Shown here in pieces: positions 24,343-33,240 of a DNA stretch of 34,696 nt. The notes below the pieces were generated by a model, which searched no databases, was not told where the DNA came from, and saw only the letters and a program-made list of their open reading frames with translations. The stretch's first letter is position 1, and each line of letters opens with the position of its first letter. Position numbers and translations under genes: made by a program. Origin of the DNA: Proteiniphilum sp. UBA5283 (GTDB lineage Bacteria; Bacteroidota; Bacteroidia; Bacteroidales; Dysgonomonadaceae); the NCBI GenBank assembly GCA_002408485.1, contig DHSP01000004.1, forward strand, positions 1,261 to 35,956. The letters are read 5' to 3'.

Positions 24343-25311
24343 ATGGAACATAAACTGATCGTCTCCCCTTCGCCGCATGTGCATAGCGGGGACACCATTC
24401 AAAAAAACATGTACAATGTGCTCATCGCACTCATTCCGGCTTTCCTGGTCGCATTGTACGTCTTCCGGCTGGATGCGCTGATCATCACAGCCAGCTCGGT
24501 ATTATTCTGTGTGGGATTTGAATTTCTTATTGTAAAATACATTCTAAAAAAAACGCCCACCCTCTCGGATGGCTCTGCCATCATCACGGGAGTACTGCTG
24601 GCATTCAATGTGCCCTCGAACCTTCCGGTATGGATTCTGGCACTCGGCTGTCTGTTTGCCATTGGTGTGGTGAAACTCTCCTTTGGCGGATTGGGAAACA
24701 ACATATTTAATCCGGCCATCGCAGGACGCATCTTCCTCCTGATCTCATTCCCGGCACAGATGACCACATGGCCTGCTGCTTTCCCGGCAGCCGGAACGAC
24801 GGACGCCGTGAGCTCAGCCACCGTGTTGGGGACCTTGAAATTTGCTCCCGAAGCGCTCCCTTCACTCCAGTCGATGTTGCTGGGGACCGAGGGAGGGTCA
24901 CTCGGCGAGATGAGTGCGCTGGCATTGATGCTTGGACTAGTATATCTGCTATGGAAGAAAACAATCACGTGGCATATCCCGGTTTCCATCTTGGCAACAG
25001 TTGCCTTCTTCACGGGTATTCTCTACCTCTTTAATCCCCTGCCGCTTTACCATCCGCTGATCCACCTCTTTTCGGGGGGACTGATGCTGGGAGCCGTTTT
25101 TATGGCAACCGACTATGTGACATCGCCCATGACCAAAAAGGGTATGTTGATCTACGGAGCCGGCATCGGATTTGTGACCATGGCCATCCGGCTCTGGGGC
25201 GCTTATCCCGAGGGAGTTTCGTTTGCTATCCTGCTGATGAATGCCCTGACGCCGCTTATCAACAATTACACATCACCAAAACGATTCGGGGAGGTAGTAA
25301 AAAATGGCTAA
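24343..25311 (+). CDS. rnfD: Rnf complex membrane subunit RnfD
   Basis: A 322-residue polytopic protein (about nine to ten helices) that takes part in ion translocation and carries FMN linked to Thr. The probable attachment site is Thr160 in DAVSSAT (154-160), where many homologues have SGAT; Ser replaces Gly. Other signatures are LSDGSAIITGVLLAFNVPSNLPVW and GGLGNNIFNPAIAGR. Its last eight bases overlap rnfG, so the two are translationally coupled. Confidence 0.94.
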   Translation: MEHKLIVSPSPHVHSGDTIQKNMYNVLIALIPAFLVALYVFRLDALIITASSVLFCVGFEFLIVKYILKKTPTLSDGSAIITGVLLAFNVPSNLPVWILALGCLFAIGVVKLSFGGLGNNIFNPAIAGRIFLLISFPAQMTTWPAAFPAAGTTDAVSSATVLGTLKFAPEALPSLQSMLLGTEGGSLGEMSALALMLGLVYLLWKKTITWHIPVSILATVAFFTGILYLFNPLPLYHPLIHLFSGGLMLGAVFMATDYVTSPMTKKGMLIYGAGIGFVTMAIRLWGAYPEGVSFAILLMNALTPLINNYTSPKRFGEVVKNG

Positions 25312-25981
25312 ATTACAATCAACATTCAAAAACATGTTCCTTTCGCTCTCCATCATCTGCCTTACGGTAGCGGTGTTGCTGGCGCAAGTGAATAAAATGA
25401 CCGCAAAACCCATAGCCGACGCCAAGGCAATGAAATTGCAGAACGCCATAAGCGAGGTAGTGCCGGCATTCGACAACGACCCTGTAGCCGAAGCATACAG
25501 GATGGCCGACGGACAGGGTGACTCACTGCTTGTTTACCCGGCAAGGAAGGGCGATGAGATCGTGGGGTACGCCTTGAGCAGTTACTCAAACAATGGTTTC
25601 AGCGGAAATATTCAAATCATGATCGGGTTCGACATGAATGACAGGATCGTAAACTATGCGGTCCTGCAACATGCTGAAACACCCGGCCTGGGATCAAAGA
25701 TGACGGAGTGGTTTAAAAATCCCGAAAAACCTTCGCAATCCATCCTGGGTAGAGACCTCTCACAAGGCACACTGGCTGTTTCGAAGGATGGCGGCGAGGT
25801 GGATGCCATCACTGCATCGACCATTACCTCACGCGCCTTTCTGGAAGCTGTAAACAAAGCTTATCAGGCTTATTCGGAAAGCAGGGAGGATGGCTACTCG
25901 GGTGCATCACCCAAAAATGCAGCCGAAAAATCAAACGACGAAGCAGAGGAAATAAAAAAGGAGGAACAGAGCAATGAATAA
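25304..25981 (+). CDS. rnfG: Rnf complex subunit RnfG (covalent flavoprotein)
   Basis: A 225-residue protein with one N-terminal membrane helix (about 10-28) and an extracytoplasmic FMN-binding domain. Family marks are QHAETPGLGSKM (122-133) and the flavinylation site DAITAST (167-173) with Thr173 as acceptor. The usual core is SGAT; here Gly is Ala and Ala is Ser. An ApbE-type flavin transferase would be needed and is not in the window. A charged Glu/Lys tail ends the chain. The gene overlaps rnfD and rnfE by eight bases each. Confidence 0.93.
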   Translation: MAKLQSTFKNMFLSLSIICLTVAVLLAQVNKMTAKPIADAKAMKLQNAISEVVPAFDNDPVAEAYRMADGQGDSLLVYPARKGDEIVGYALSSYSNNGFSGNIQIMIGFDMNDRIVNYAVLQHAETPGLGSKMTEWFKNPEKPSQSILGRDLSQGTLAVSKDGGEVDAITASTITSRAFLEAVNKAYQAYSESREDGYSGASPKNAAEKSNDEAEEIKKEEQSNE

Positions 25982-26561
25982 TAACTTCAAAGTACTCATT
26001 AACGGCATCATTAAAGAAAATCCCACCTTTGTGCTGCTTCTGGGAATGTGTCCCACGCTGGCCACAACCAGTTCGGCCATCAACGGCATGAGCATGGGAC
26101 TGGCCACAATGTTTGTCCTGATCTGCTCCAACATGGTAATATCCATGCTGAAGAACGTGATCCCCGACATGGTACGTATTCCTGCCTACATCGTGGTCAT
26201 CGCAACCTTTGTAACCATTATCGAGATGGTGATGAATGCCTATGTACCTGCATTGGCCGACAGCCTTGGCATCTTTATCCCGTTGATCGTGGTAAACTGC
26301 ATTGTCCTGGGCCGTGCAGAAGCATTTGCCTCGAAAAACGGGGTGTTCGCTTCAATATTTGATGGCGCCGGTATGGGGTTGGGCTTCACTCTCTCCCTCA
26401 CGGTGCTGGGTGCTGTCCGCGAATTGATGGGAACAGGAAAAATTTTCTCCATGAACATCTATCCTGAACAATATGGATCCTTGCTATTCGTACTGGCACC
26501 GGGAGCCTTCATCGTTCTCGGATACCTTATTGCAATATTTAATAAGCTTCAACACAAATAA
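25974..26561 (+). CDS. rnfE: Rnf complex membrane subunit RnfE
   Basis: A 195-residue membrane protein with about six helices. Cys26 (LGMCPTLA) and Cys110 (VVNCIVLGRAEAFA) are the conserved half-sites that, with the matching cysteines of RnfA, hold the intramembrane iron-sulfur cluster seen in Rnf and Nqr structures. GMGLGFTLSLTVLGAVRELMG is the family segment near the C-terminus. The start overlaps the rnfG stop by eight bases. Confidence 0.95.
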   Translation: MNNNFKVLINGIIKENPTFVLLLGMCPTLATTSSAINGMSMGLATMFVLICSNMVISMLKNVIPDMVRIPAYIVVIATFVTIIEMVMNAYVPALADSLGIFIPLIVVNCIVLGRAEAFASKNGVFASIFDGAGMGLGFTLSLTVLGAVRELMGTGKIFSMNIYPEQYGSLLFVLAPGAFIVLGYLIAIFNKLQHK

Positions 26562-26563
26562 CT

Positions 26564-27148
26564 ATGGAACTTATCGGAATTATCATCGTCGCCATATTTG
26601 TCAACAACGTCGTGTTCTCCCAGTTTCTGGGAATCTGCCCTTTTTTGGGTGTTTCCAAAAAGGTTGACACAGCAATCGGCATGGGTATGGCAGTAACTTT
26701 CGTGCTGACCATTGCCACCATCGTCACTTTTCTTCTTCAAAAAGGAATTCTGGAGCCTTTTGGATTGGAATATCTGCAAACCATTTCTTTCATTCTGGTC
26801 ATTGCAGCACTGGTGCAGATGGTGGAGATCGTGCTCAAAAAAATATCACCTGCCCTCTATCAGGCATTGGGTGTCTTCCTGCCACTCATCACCACCAACT
26901 GCGTCATCCTGGGTGTAGCCATCCTGGTGATCCAGAAAGATTACAACCTGCTTGAGTCGGTTATCTATGCAGTGGCTACCGCCATTGGATATGCCATGGC
27001 ACTGATCATTTTTTCCAGTATACGTGAACAAATGGCGCTTACAAAAATACCCAAAGCCATGGAGGGTATACCCATCGCACTGATTACGGCCGGCATCATT
27101 GCCATGTCGTTCATGGGATTCTCCGGCATTGACCAGGTATTTAAATAA
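26564..27148 (+). CDS. rnfA: Rnf complex membrane subunit RnfA
   Basis: A 194-residue membrane protein, inverted-topology homologue of RnfE. The paired cysteines are Cys25 (FLGICPFLGVSKK) and Cys113 (TTNCVILGVA). VNNVVFSQ at 13-20 and the end ALITAGIIAMSFMGFSG are typical. The gene starts two bases after rnfE and is the last of the operon; a strong terminator follows 19 bases after the stop. The gene order rseC-rnfB-C-D-G-E-A is complete. Confidence 0.96.
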   Translation: MELIGIIIVAIFVNNVVFSQFLGICPFLGVSKKVDTAIGMGMAVTFVLTIATIVTFLLQKGILEPFGLEYLQTISFILVIAALVQMVEIVLKKISPALYQALGVFLPLITTNCVILGVAILVIQKDYNLLESVIYAVATAIGYAMALIIFSSIREQMALTKIPKAMEGIPIALITAGIIAMSFMGFSGIDQVFK

Positions 27149-27167
27149 AGTCAGCCTGAAAAATTCA

Positions 27168-27195
27168 ACGGTCGGCCTTGTGCCGGCCGTTTTTT
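27168..27195 (+). terminator. Rho-independent terminator of the Rnf operon
   Basis: ACGGTCGGC (27168-27176) pairs with GCCGGCCGT (27182-27190), nine pairs with one G-T, loop CTTGT, followed directly by TTTTT. Confidence 0.88.
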
Positions 27196-27353
27196 GTATA
27201 GCAGAGAGAGCTCAACACCTCTTAATTTAATAAGGGAGCTTCACTGTTGTTCTCGAATCAATCCGCAAAATAAGGATGTAGAGTTAAACCATTTTCCCGA
27301 ACAGAGGTCATAATGTTAAAATAAAGAAGTTACACCCTTTAATAATTACGCAT

Positions 27354-28667
27354 ATGAAAGCTTTAAGACACCCACTGGCTCTTACAATATTCGCACTGTT
27401 GTTGTCGTCGTGCTTCTCTTCTCAAGGAACTCTGTACTCTCAGGGATACGACGATTACGGCTATTATGACGACGATGATTATTACGCCGACCGTAATAAT
27501 AGCGGAATCAGCTTCAATGTCTTTTACAACGAACTGAGGCCTCACGGCAGATGGATCAACAACGGAAGATATGGCCGGGTGTGGGTTCCTAATGCCGGAA
27601 GAAACTTTCACCCCTACGCAACCAACGGATATTGGGTGATGACCGATTACGGCAACACCTGGGTGTCTGACTACTCGTGGGGTTGGGCGCCTTTCCACTA
27701 CGGAAGATGGTATTACGATGACTATTATGGATGGGCATGGATTCCCGGCTACGAGTGGGCTCCTGCCTGGGTTACCTGGAGAAGTGGCGGCGGTTATTAC
27801 GGGTGGGCACCCATGGGACCCGGCGTTCATATCAATATCAACATTCATATTCCCGGACACTATTGGACCTTTCTGCCGCACAACAGAATGTATCACCGCA
27901 ATATGCACCGATATTACAACCGATACAGTCCGACCATTTACAACAAGACAACAATCATCAACAATACCTACGTGTACAACGACAACCGCTATTATAGCGG
28001 CCCGAGCGCGAGGGATTATGAACGTACCACCGGCAGAACAGCCACTGTGCACAAGCTTGAGAGCACAAACAACCGCTCCGGCAGATCGACCAGGGTCAGC
28101 AACAATGCGGTAAGCGTATATCGTCCCGATCTGTCAAGGGAGAGAGGTACCGATGTGAGGTCCACCACCAACAGGTCCGCTACCAGCCGCGGCAGTATTA
28201 TGGACAGAACCAGCAGAACCAATAGCAGCACAAGAAGTACAGCAAGCGAAAATGTCCGGAACAGCAATACGAGAAGCAACACGGATCGTTCTGCCACAGT
28301 AAACCCGGCAACCAGAGACCGCAACACACAAAGCACAAGAAGCGCAGGCACGGTGGAACGCTCAAGCACGAACCGCAGTGCGAATGTGGACAGAGATGCT
28401 CCCGCAACACGCTCAAGCAACAACCGGGATGCCGCGGTCGGCTCAAAACGAAGCTCTTCAAGTAGCCGGAATGCAACGGTAAGTCCGGATAGAAACGCAG
28501 GTAACAGCAGAAACACATCGGTTCGTAGCAGCACACAACAAAGTTCCCCGGCCAATCGCAACGCAACGGTAAGGTCGGAAAGAAGCTCAGGAAGCAACAG
28601 AAGTGCGACCTCTACCAGCAGAAGTAGCGGTAGCAGCCGGTCCGAACGGACTTCCTCCCGCAGGTGA
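27354..28667 (+). CDS. DUF6600-type lipoprotein with long Ser/Arg/Asn/Thr-rich tail
   Basis: A 437-residue envelope protein of unknown function. The signal peptide ends in LLSSC, with lipobox Cys20, so it is a lipoprotein. An acidic Tyr/Asp stretch (about 30-47) precedes a Trp/Tyr/Gly-rich domain (50-165) with recurring units such as HGRWINNGRYGRVWVPN, GWAPFHYGRW and GWAPMGPG, the pattern of proteins annotated DUF6600. From about 225 to the end the chain is low-complexity, basic and rich in Ser, Arg, Asn and Thr, with loose repeats such as NRSATV, SRNATV and NRNATV. The tail is probably disordered and may bind polyanions or cell-wall material; that is inference. It forms a single-gene unit with a terminator; no clear promoter match was found in 27196-27353. 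Confidence 0.75.
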   Translation: MKALRHPLALTIFALLLSSCFSSQGTLYSQGYDDYGYYDDDDYYADRNNSGISFNVFYNELRPHGRWINNGRYGRVWVPNAGRNFHPYATNGYWVMTDYGNTWVSDYSWGWAPFHYGRWYYDDYYGWAWIPGYEWAPAWVTWRSGGGYYGWAPMGPGVHININIHIPGHYWTFLPHNRMYHRNMHRYYNRYSPTIYNKTTIINNTYVYNDNRYYSGPSARDYERTTGRTATVHKLESTNNRSGRSTRVSNNAVSVYRPDLSRERGTDVRSTTNRSATSRGSIMDRTSRTNSSTRSTASENVRNSNTRSNTDRSATVNPATRDRNTQSTRSAGTVERSSTNRSANVDRDAPATRSSNNRDAAVGSKRSSSSSRNATVSPDRNAGNSRNTSVRSSTQQSSPANRNATVRSERSSGSNRSATSTSRSSGSSRSERTSSRR

Positions 28668-28689
28668 TTTTCGCAAGCAAGCATGAGAA

Positions 28690-28720
28690 AAGGCCGCTCA
28701 GTTGGGCGGCCTTCTTTCTA
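28690..28720 (+). terminator. Bidirectional terminator between the DUF6600-type gene and aguB
   Basis: AAGGCCGC (28690-28697) pairs with GCGGCCTT (28706-28713), loop of eight. CTTTCT follows on the plus strand and TTTTCTC on the minus strand, so it can end both converging transcripts. Confidence 0.78.
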
Positions 28721-28744
28721 TTCTGTTGATCCGTTTTCTCTTGA

Positions 28745-29620
28745 TCAATCGATCCAACGTTTGGTCAGATCTCCGTAAGCATCGATCCGACGATCGCGGA
28801 AAAATGGCCACCATCGGCGCACATTTTCGGTCCGTGAAGGGACAATTTCCACGACTTGTTCAATCTCTGTATCCGCAGGTGCCTGGTATAAAAATTCGCC
28901 CTGAGGCCCGCAGACGAAGCTGCTACCCCAGAAGTGAATACCGTTCGTTTGACCCGACGGGTCGGGTTCATATCCGGTACGGTTCACTGCAATTACCGGC
29001 AAGCCATTGGCGATCGCATGTCCGCGCTGCAAAGTAATCCACGCCTCCTGTTGGCGTTTTTTCTCGTCGTCGCTATCGGTAGACTCCCAGCCGATGGCCG
29101 TGGGATATATCAGCAGCTCGGCTCCGGCCATTGCCATCAGCCGGGCAGCCTCGGGATACCATTGATCCCAGCAAACCAGTACACCTAACTTCCCCACAGA
29201 AGTTTCAACGGGATGAAAGCCCAGATCACCAGGGGTGAAATAAAACTTCTCGTAATAGGCCGGATCATCCGGAATATGCATTTTGCGGTACTTGCCCGCA
29301 ATACTCCCATCCTTCTCAATTACGACGGACGTATTATGGTAAAGCCCGGCAGCGCGCTTTTCGAACAGCGAAAGGACGATCACCACACCTGTCTCTTTCG
29401 CCAATTGGGAAAACAAATCGGTAGACGGACCGGGAATGGATTCGGCCTGATCAAACACTCCCGTATCTTCTGTTTGGCAGAAGTAGAGACCGTTGTGCAG
29501 TTCCTGCAGCACAATCAGCCCCGCACCCCGGACAGCAAGCTGTCTGATTTTTTGCTGCAGACGCTTTACGTTTTCTTCCCTGTCGGGAGTATTAGCTTGT
29601 TGAACGATTCCTATCTTCAT
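28745..29620 (-). CDS. aguB: N-carbamoylputrescine amidase
   Basis: A 291-residue nitrilase-superfamily enzyme that hydrolyses N-carbamoylputrescine to putrescine, CO2 and ammonia. The catalytic triad is visible: Glu40 (VLQELHNG), Lys113 (YRKMHIPDD) and Cys150 (VLVCWDQWYPEAAR). CWDQW[YF]PE and the downstream IGWESTDS segment are typical of this subfamily rather than of other carbon-nitrogen hydrolases. It follows aguA, which makes its substrate, on the same strand after 207 bases. It is the last gene of the minus-strand lpx-agu run and ends 25 bases from a bidirectional terminator. Confidence 0.93.
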   Translation of the reverse strand: MKIGIVQQANTPDREENVKRLQQKIRQLAVRGAGLIVLQELHNGLYFCQTEDTGVFDQAESIPGPSTDLFSQLAKETGVVIVLSLFEKRAAGLYHNTSVVIEKDGSIAGKYRKMHIPDDPAYYEKFYFTPGDLGFHPVETSVGKLGVLVCWDQWYPEAARLMAMAGAELLIYPTAIGWESTDSDDEKKRQQEAWITLQRGHAIANGLPVIAVNRTGYEPDPSGQTNGIHFWGSSFVCGPQGEFLYQAPADTEIEQVVEIVPSRTENVRRWWPFFRDRRIDAYGDLTKRWID

Positions 29621-29827
29621 TATGACATGATTATATTGTTCACTAATTAACAGACGAACGTCCGTTTTGTTTTTTCACCTCCTTAAGACAACAGCTTCTC
29701 CCCTGCACTGCCTATTTCGTTTGCCTCCATAGTCTCTCCGTCAGCTGCGGAAAAAGGCACGAGGAGATACCGAAAGGACTGCAAATAGAAAAAACTGAAC
29801 TTGCAGAAACGGACTGCAGTAAGCGGA
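29621..29827. other. aguA-aguB intergenic segment
   Basis: The 207 bases hold no gene. CTGCAA (29779-29784) is inverted as TTGCAG (29801-29806), and GGACTGCA occurs twice (29777 and 29811), but no terminator T-run or TAnnTTTG box was found. Whether aguB has its own promoter is open. Confidence 0.35.
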
Positions 29828-30850
29828 TCAAAGGAAACCCTGCGGAAACTGCATCGTTACACAATGCAGCGATCCATGCTGCCTGACCAGTGAACGGCAG
29901 TCCACACCCACAATCTCCCTGTCGCGGAAAGCTTCCTGCAGTTGTTTCTTTGCGACTTCATCTTTTGCGGTGCCATAGTAAGGAAGCAACACCGCTTCAT
30001 TGATAATCAGAAAATTGGCGTATGTCGCCGGGAGGCGTCTTCCCTTTTCAAATACGGCATCGGCCATAGGAAGAGGTATCAGATGGTATGGTTTTCCGTT
30101 GTACGCGACAAACGACTTCAGTTCAGCTTCCATGGCCTTTAGTTCTTTGAAGTGTTCGTCATTTTCGTCGTCACACTTCACATAGGCAATCGTCTCTTCA
30201 TCACAGAAGCGCGCCAGCGTATCGATGTGGTTATCGGTATCATCACCGGCCAGATAGCCGTGGTCAAGCCAAAGCACTCTCTCCACTCCCAGCGTACTTT
30301 TTAAAAATGATTCGATCTGATCACGAGACATGGGCTGGTTGCGGTTGGGTGCCATCAGGCAGGAGGTTGTGGTCAGCAGGGTTCCTCTTCCGTCCGTTTC
30401 GACGGAGCCTCCTTCCAGAATGAAGTTCAACCGGTTCCGATAAGCGGTAGCCGGAGTAAAGACTCCGGCATGATACAATTTCCCGGTAATCTGGTTGTCA
30501 AAATGGGCGCCAAATTTCAACCCCCATGCATTGAATCCGAAATCGATCACTGTGGGCCGTTCGTCATAAAAGATGGAGATGGCTCCATGATCCCGCGCCC
30601 AGGTATCGTTACTCTCCACCACTTCGCAGATAAGATTTTTCCGCTCCTCTTCCGTGAAGTATTGCCCTACATCGAATGAGGGGGGAACTACGACCAGCAG
30701 TTTCTCCCGTTTGAGTATTTCTTTCGAAAATGCCACGTAGCAAGCGGTCACCTCTTCCAGCATATCATGCCAATCCGTCGCCGCATGCGGCCATGTTACC
30801 TGCACACCGCTCTGTGGAAACCACTCGGCCGGAAAAACAATCCGGGCCAT
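29828..30850 (-). CDS. aguA: Agmatine deiminase
   Basis: A 340-residue enzyme of the guanidino-modifying superfamily that converts agmatine to N-carbamoylputrescine and ammonia. Motifs in order are PAEWFPQSGVQVTWPH (7-22), NDTWARDHG, EGGSVETDGRGTLLTT, GDDTDNHIDTLARF, and the catalytic Cys near the end (HGSLHCVTMQFP). Length is slightly below the usual 350-370. The ATG is three bases after the lpxA stop codon, so it is part of the lipid A operon transcript. With AguB it forms a two-step route to putrescine; the arginine decarboxylase that makes agmatine is not in the window. Confidence 0.95.
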   Translation of the reverse strand: MARIVFPAEWFPQSGVQVTWPHAATDWHDMLEEVTACYVAFSKEILKREKLLVVVPPSFDVGQYFTEEERKNLICEVVESNDTWARDHGAISIFYDERPTVIDFGFNAWGLKFGAHFDNQITGKLYHAGVFTPATAYRNRLNFILEGGSVETDGRGTLLTTTSCLMAPNRNQPMSRDQIESFLKSTLGVERVLWLDHGYLAGDDTDNHIDTLARFCDEETIAYVKCDDENDEHFKELKAMEAELKSFVAYNGKPYHLIPLPMADAVFEKGRRLPATYANFLIINEAVLLPYYGTAKDEVAKKQLQEAFRDREIVGVDCRSLVRQHGSLHCVTMQFPQGFL

Positions 30851-30853
30851 CTG

Positions 30854-31642
30854 CTATCCCTCCATGTTACCACGGACGATCCCGCGATTGGATGAGCGCA
30901 CAAAATTCAAAATCAGGGAGCGGTCCTCCGTCAATGGCAACTCCTGCTCAATGCGTTCTACCGCCTGTGAGATGTTGAAGCCCGACAGGTAGAGATAGCG
31001 GTATATCTCCTGAATAGCATTGATCCGTTCACTCGAGAACCCCCGGCGGCGAAGACCCACAATATTCAGTCCCACGTAAGTAATCGGCTCACGGCCCACC
31101 ATCACATAGGGAGGGATATCCTTCGATATTTTGGAACCTCCCTGAATCATCACATGCGGGCCTATTTTAGAAAACTGATGTGCGAGCGTGCCGCCACTGA
31201 GAATTGCATAATCGTCAATTTCTATCTCGCCGGCAAGCTGCGTACCATTTCCCAGGATTACATGATCGTGCAATACGCAATCGTGCGCCACGTGGCTGTA
31301 TGCCATGATGAGACAGTCATTGCCCACGATGGTGGATCCTTTCGAAGCCGTACCCCTGTTCACGGTAGCGCACTCCCGTATAATTGTATTATCACCGATA
31401 ATGGCTATTGTCTCCTCACCTTGAAACTTCAGATCCTGCGGGATGCCGGCGATGGTAGCATGGGGAAAAATGGTGCAATTTTTTCCGATACGTGCTCCGT
31501 CCAAAATGGTGGCCTGCATCATGACCCTCGTTCCATCGCCAATTTCGGTATTACGGTCAATGTATGCAAAAGGTTCCACAACCACATTATCTCCCAGTCT
31601 GGCTTCAGGATGCACGAAAGCCATTGATGAAACACTGTTCAT
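30854..31642 (-). CDS. lpxA: UDP-N-acetylglucosamine acyltransferase
   Basis: A 262-residue left-handed beta-helix enzyme that transfers a 3-hydroxyacyl group from ACP to UDP-GlcNAc, the first step of lipid A synthesis. Hexapeptide repeats run from about residue 8 to 185. The catalytic base is His120 in HVAHDC (E. coli His125), and VGLNIVGLRRRGFS starts the C-terminal helical domain. It follows lpxC-fabZ after 19 bases and precedes aguA by three. Confidence 0.96.
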   Translation of the reverse strand: MNSVSSMAFVHPEARLGDNVVVEPFAYIDRNTEIGDGTRVMMQATILDGARIGKNCTIFPHATIAGIPQDLKFQGEETIAIIGDNTIIRECATVNRGTASKGSTIVGNDCLIMAYSHVAHDCVLHDHVILGNGTQLAGEIEIDDYAILSGGTLAHQFSKIGPHVMIQGGSKISKDIPPYVMVGREPITYVGLNIVGLRRRGFSSERINAIQEIYRYLYLSGFNISQAVERIEQELPLTEDRSLILNFVRSSNRGIVRGNMEG

Positions 31643-31661
31643 ATTCTTTCTATCGATTTAG

Positions 31662-33044
31662 TTATTTATTTTTGATGATCTGAGCCGTAAAGTCGGCCTC
31701 AGAGATCACTTTATCACCAATGAATGCCAATCCTCGCATGGTGGCTATGCCTCTGCGCATCTCGCTCGTGAGTTCTACCCTGAAGATAAGCGTGTCACCC
31801 GGAACAACCTTGTGACGAAACTTCACATTATCGATCTTCAGAAAATAGGTAGAATAGCGCTCTGGCTCATCCAGACGTGCTAAAACCAGCAAGCCGCCCG
31901 TCTGTGCCATGGCCTCCACTTGCAAGACTCCAGGCATCACCGGCTCTTGCGGAAAGTGTCCTGTGAAAAAGGGTTCATTGGTGGTGATATTTTTTACGCC
32001 GACAATGTAGGTGTCGGTCATCTGGATGATCTTGTCGACCATCAGAAAAGGATAGCGGTGCGGCAGCAGCTCACGGATGCGGTTGTTGTCCATCACCGGC
32101 TCAGCCAGCACATCGTATAGGGGAGGTTGCACCTCATTGAGTTTGATATCTTTGCGAATGAGGCGTGCCAGCTGATTGTTGATTTTGTGGCCGGGGCGGG
32201 TGGCGATAAGGCGTCCCTTGATCGGCTTCCCGATGAGCGCCATATCCCCGATGATATCGAGCAACTTATGGCGTGCCGGCTCGTTGGGAAATGCCAGCTT
32301 CCGGTGGTTCAGATATCCCAGCTCTTCGGCATTGTGGTGAGGGACATTCAGCTCGTCGGCTATTTCGTCCAGCTCGGGTTGCGATAACTTCCGCTCGTAG
32401 ATGACGATGGCATTATCCAGATTCCCACCTTTAATAAGTCCCGCTTTCCGCAGCTGCTGTATCTCACGTACGAAAACAAATGTGCGTGCCGGCGCAATTT
32501 CTGTTTCAAAATCGGTCACAGTATCGAGGGAGGCGGACTGGTTGGGAATATATTGAGAGTCAAACTCAATGAAGGAGTTGACGCCAAAAAAATCGTCGGG
32601 CAACAACGTCAGCTTCGAGCCGGTCTCCGGATCAGTCACTTCCATTTTACTGCGGACGATATAAAAATCCTTGTCTTTCTCTTGCTCTTTAATTCCTGCT
32701 TTTTTGATCTCTTTTACATACTCTATGGCACTTCCGTCGAGAATGGGAAACTCCGAGGAGTCTACCTCAATGAGACAGTTGTCAATACCCAGAGCATACA
32801 AGGCCGAAAGTCCGTGCTCAATGGTACTTACCGTCACATTGTCTTTACCAACAACGGTACCCCGCTGTGTGTGGACTACGTTCTCTGCCAACGCATCAAT
32901 TACCGGCTGGTCTTCCAGGTCAATCCTTTTTATTTTATAACCATGATCTACCGGAGCCGGATTGAAAGTAACCACAATATAAAGGCCGGTATGAAGGCCG
33001 GTACCACTTAACGTGAAGCTGTTTTGAAGGGTTCTCTGTTTCAC
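31662..33044 (-). CDS. lpxC/fabZ: Bifunctional UDP-3-O-acyl-GlcNAc deacetylase / 3-hydroxyacyl-ACP dehydratase fusion
   Basis: A 460-residue natural fusion typical of Bacteroidota. The LpxC part (1 to about 305) has the zinc ligands His77 (STIEHGLSAL), His259 and Asp263 (ARHKLLDIIGD), and the catalytic His286 (RPGHKINN). The FabZ part (about 318-460) has catalytic His329 (LLPHRYPFLMVD) and Glu377 (MPGVLQVEAMAQTGG). LpxC performs the committed deacetylation of lipid A synthesis; FabZ dehydrates 3-hydroxyacyl-ACP for fatty acid synthesis. The fusion joins two enzymes that compete for the same 3-hydroxyacyl-ACP pool. It lies 196 bases after lpxD and has its own candidate promoter. Confidence 0.96.
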   Translation of the reverse strand: MKQRTLQNSFTLSGTGLHTGLYIVVTFNPAPVDHGYKIKRIDLEDQPVIDALAENVVHTQRGTVVGKDNVTVSTIEHGLSALYALGIDNCLIEVDSSEFPILDGSAIEYVKEIKKAGIKEQEKDKDFYIVRSKMEVTDPETGSKLTLLPDDFFGVNSFIEFDSQYIPNQSASLDTVTDFETEIAPARTFVFVREIQQLRKAGLIKGGNLDNAIVIYERKLSQPELDEIADELNVPHHNAEELGYLNHRKLAFPNEPARHKLLDIIGDMALIGKPIKGRLIATRPGHKINNQLARLIRKDIKLNEVQPPLYDVLAEPVMDNNRIRELLPHRYPFLMVDKIIQMTDTYIVGVKNITTNEPFFTGHFPQEPVMPGVLQVEAMAQTGGLLVLARLDEPERYSTYFLKIDNVKFRHKVVPGDTLIFRVELTSEMRRGIATMRGLAFIGDKVISEADFTAQIIKNK

Positions 33045-33164
33045 TTTTTATTCATTTTAAATCAGACATTCGAGCGTGCGATATCGTTAAAACAGATATG
33101 ATCGCCGTGTGTGTTTTCACCCAAAAAATGCGCCGACTAATTTCACAATTCGCAACTTTTTGTG

Positions 33165-33172
33165 CAAAGATA
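33165..33172 (-). promoter_or_regulatory. Candidate -7 box for lpxC/fabZ-lpxA-aguA(-aguB)
   Basis: The minus strand reads TATCTTTG, an exact TAnnTTTG match, 120 bases upstream of the lpxC/fabZ start, inside the 196-base gap after lpxD. The -33 element is not a clear TTG. Confidence 0.5.
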
Positions 33173-33240
33173 CAACCAAAAGCACTAAATTTTGCTATTT
33201 CCGGAAAATGTTTCCCCGATTTTCAAATGTAAACAATTGA

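Noticed and set aside
28016..28684. 222-codon Leu/Val-rich minus-strand frame opposite the DUF6600-type gene
   Set aside because: It mirrors the Ser/Arg/Asn-rich tail codons and has no start signal; the lipobox and domain are on the plus strand.
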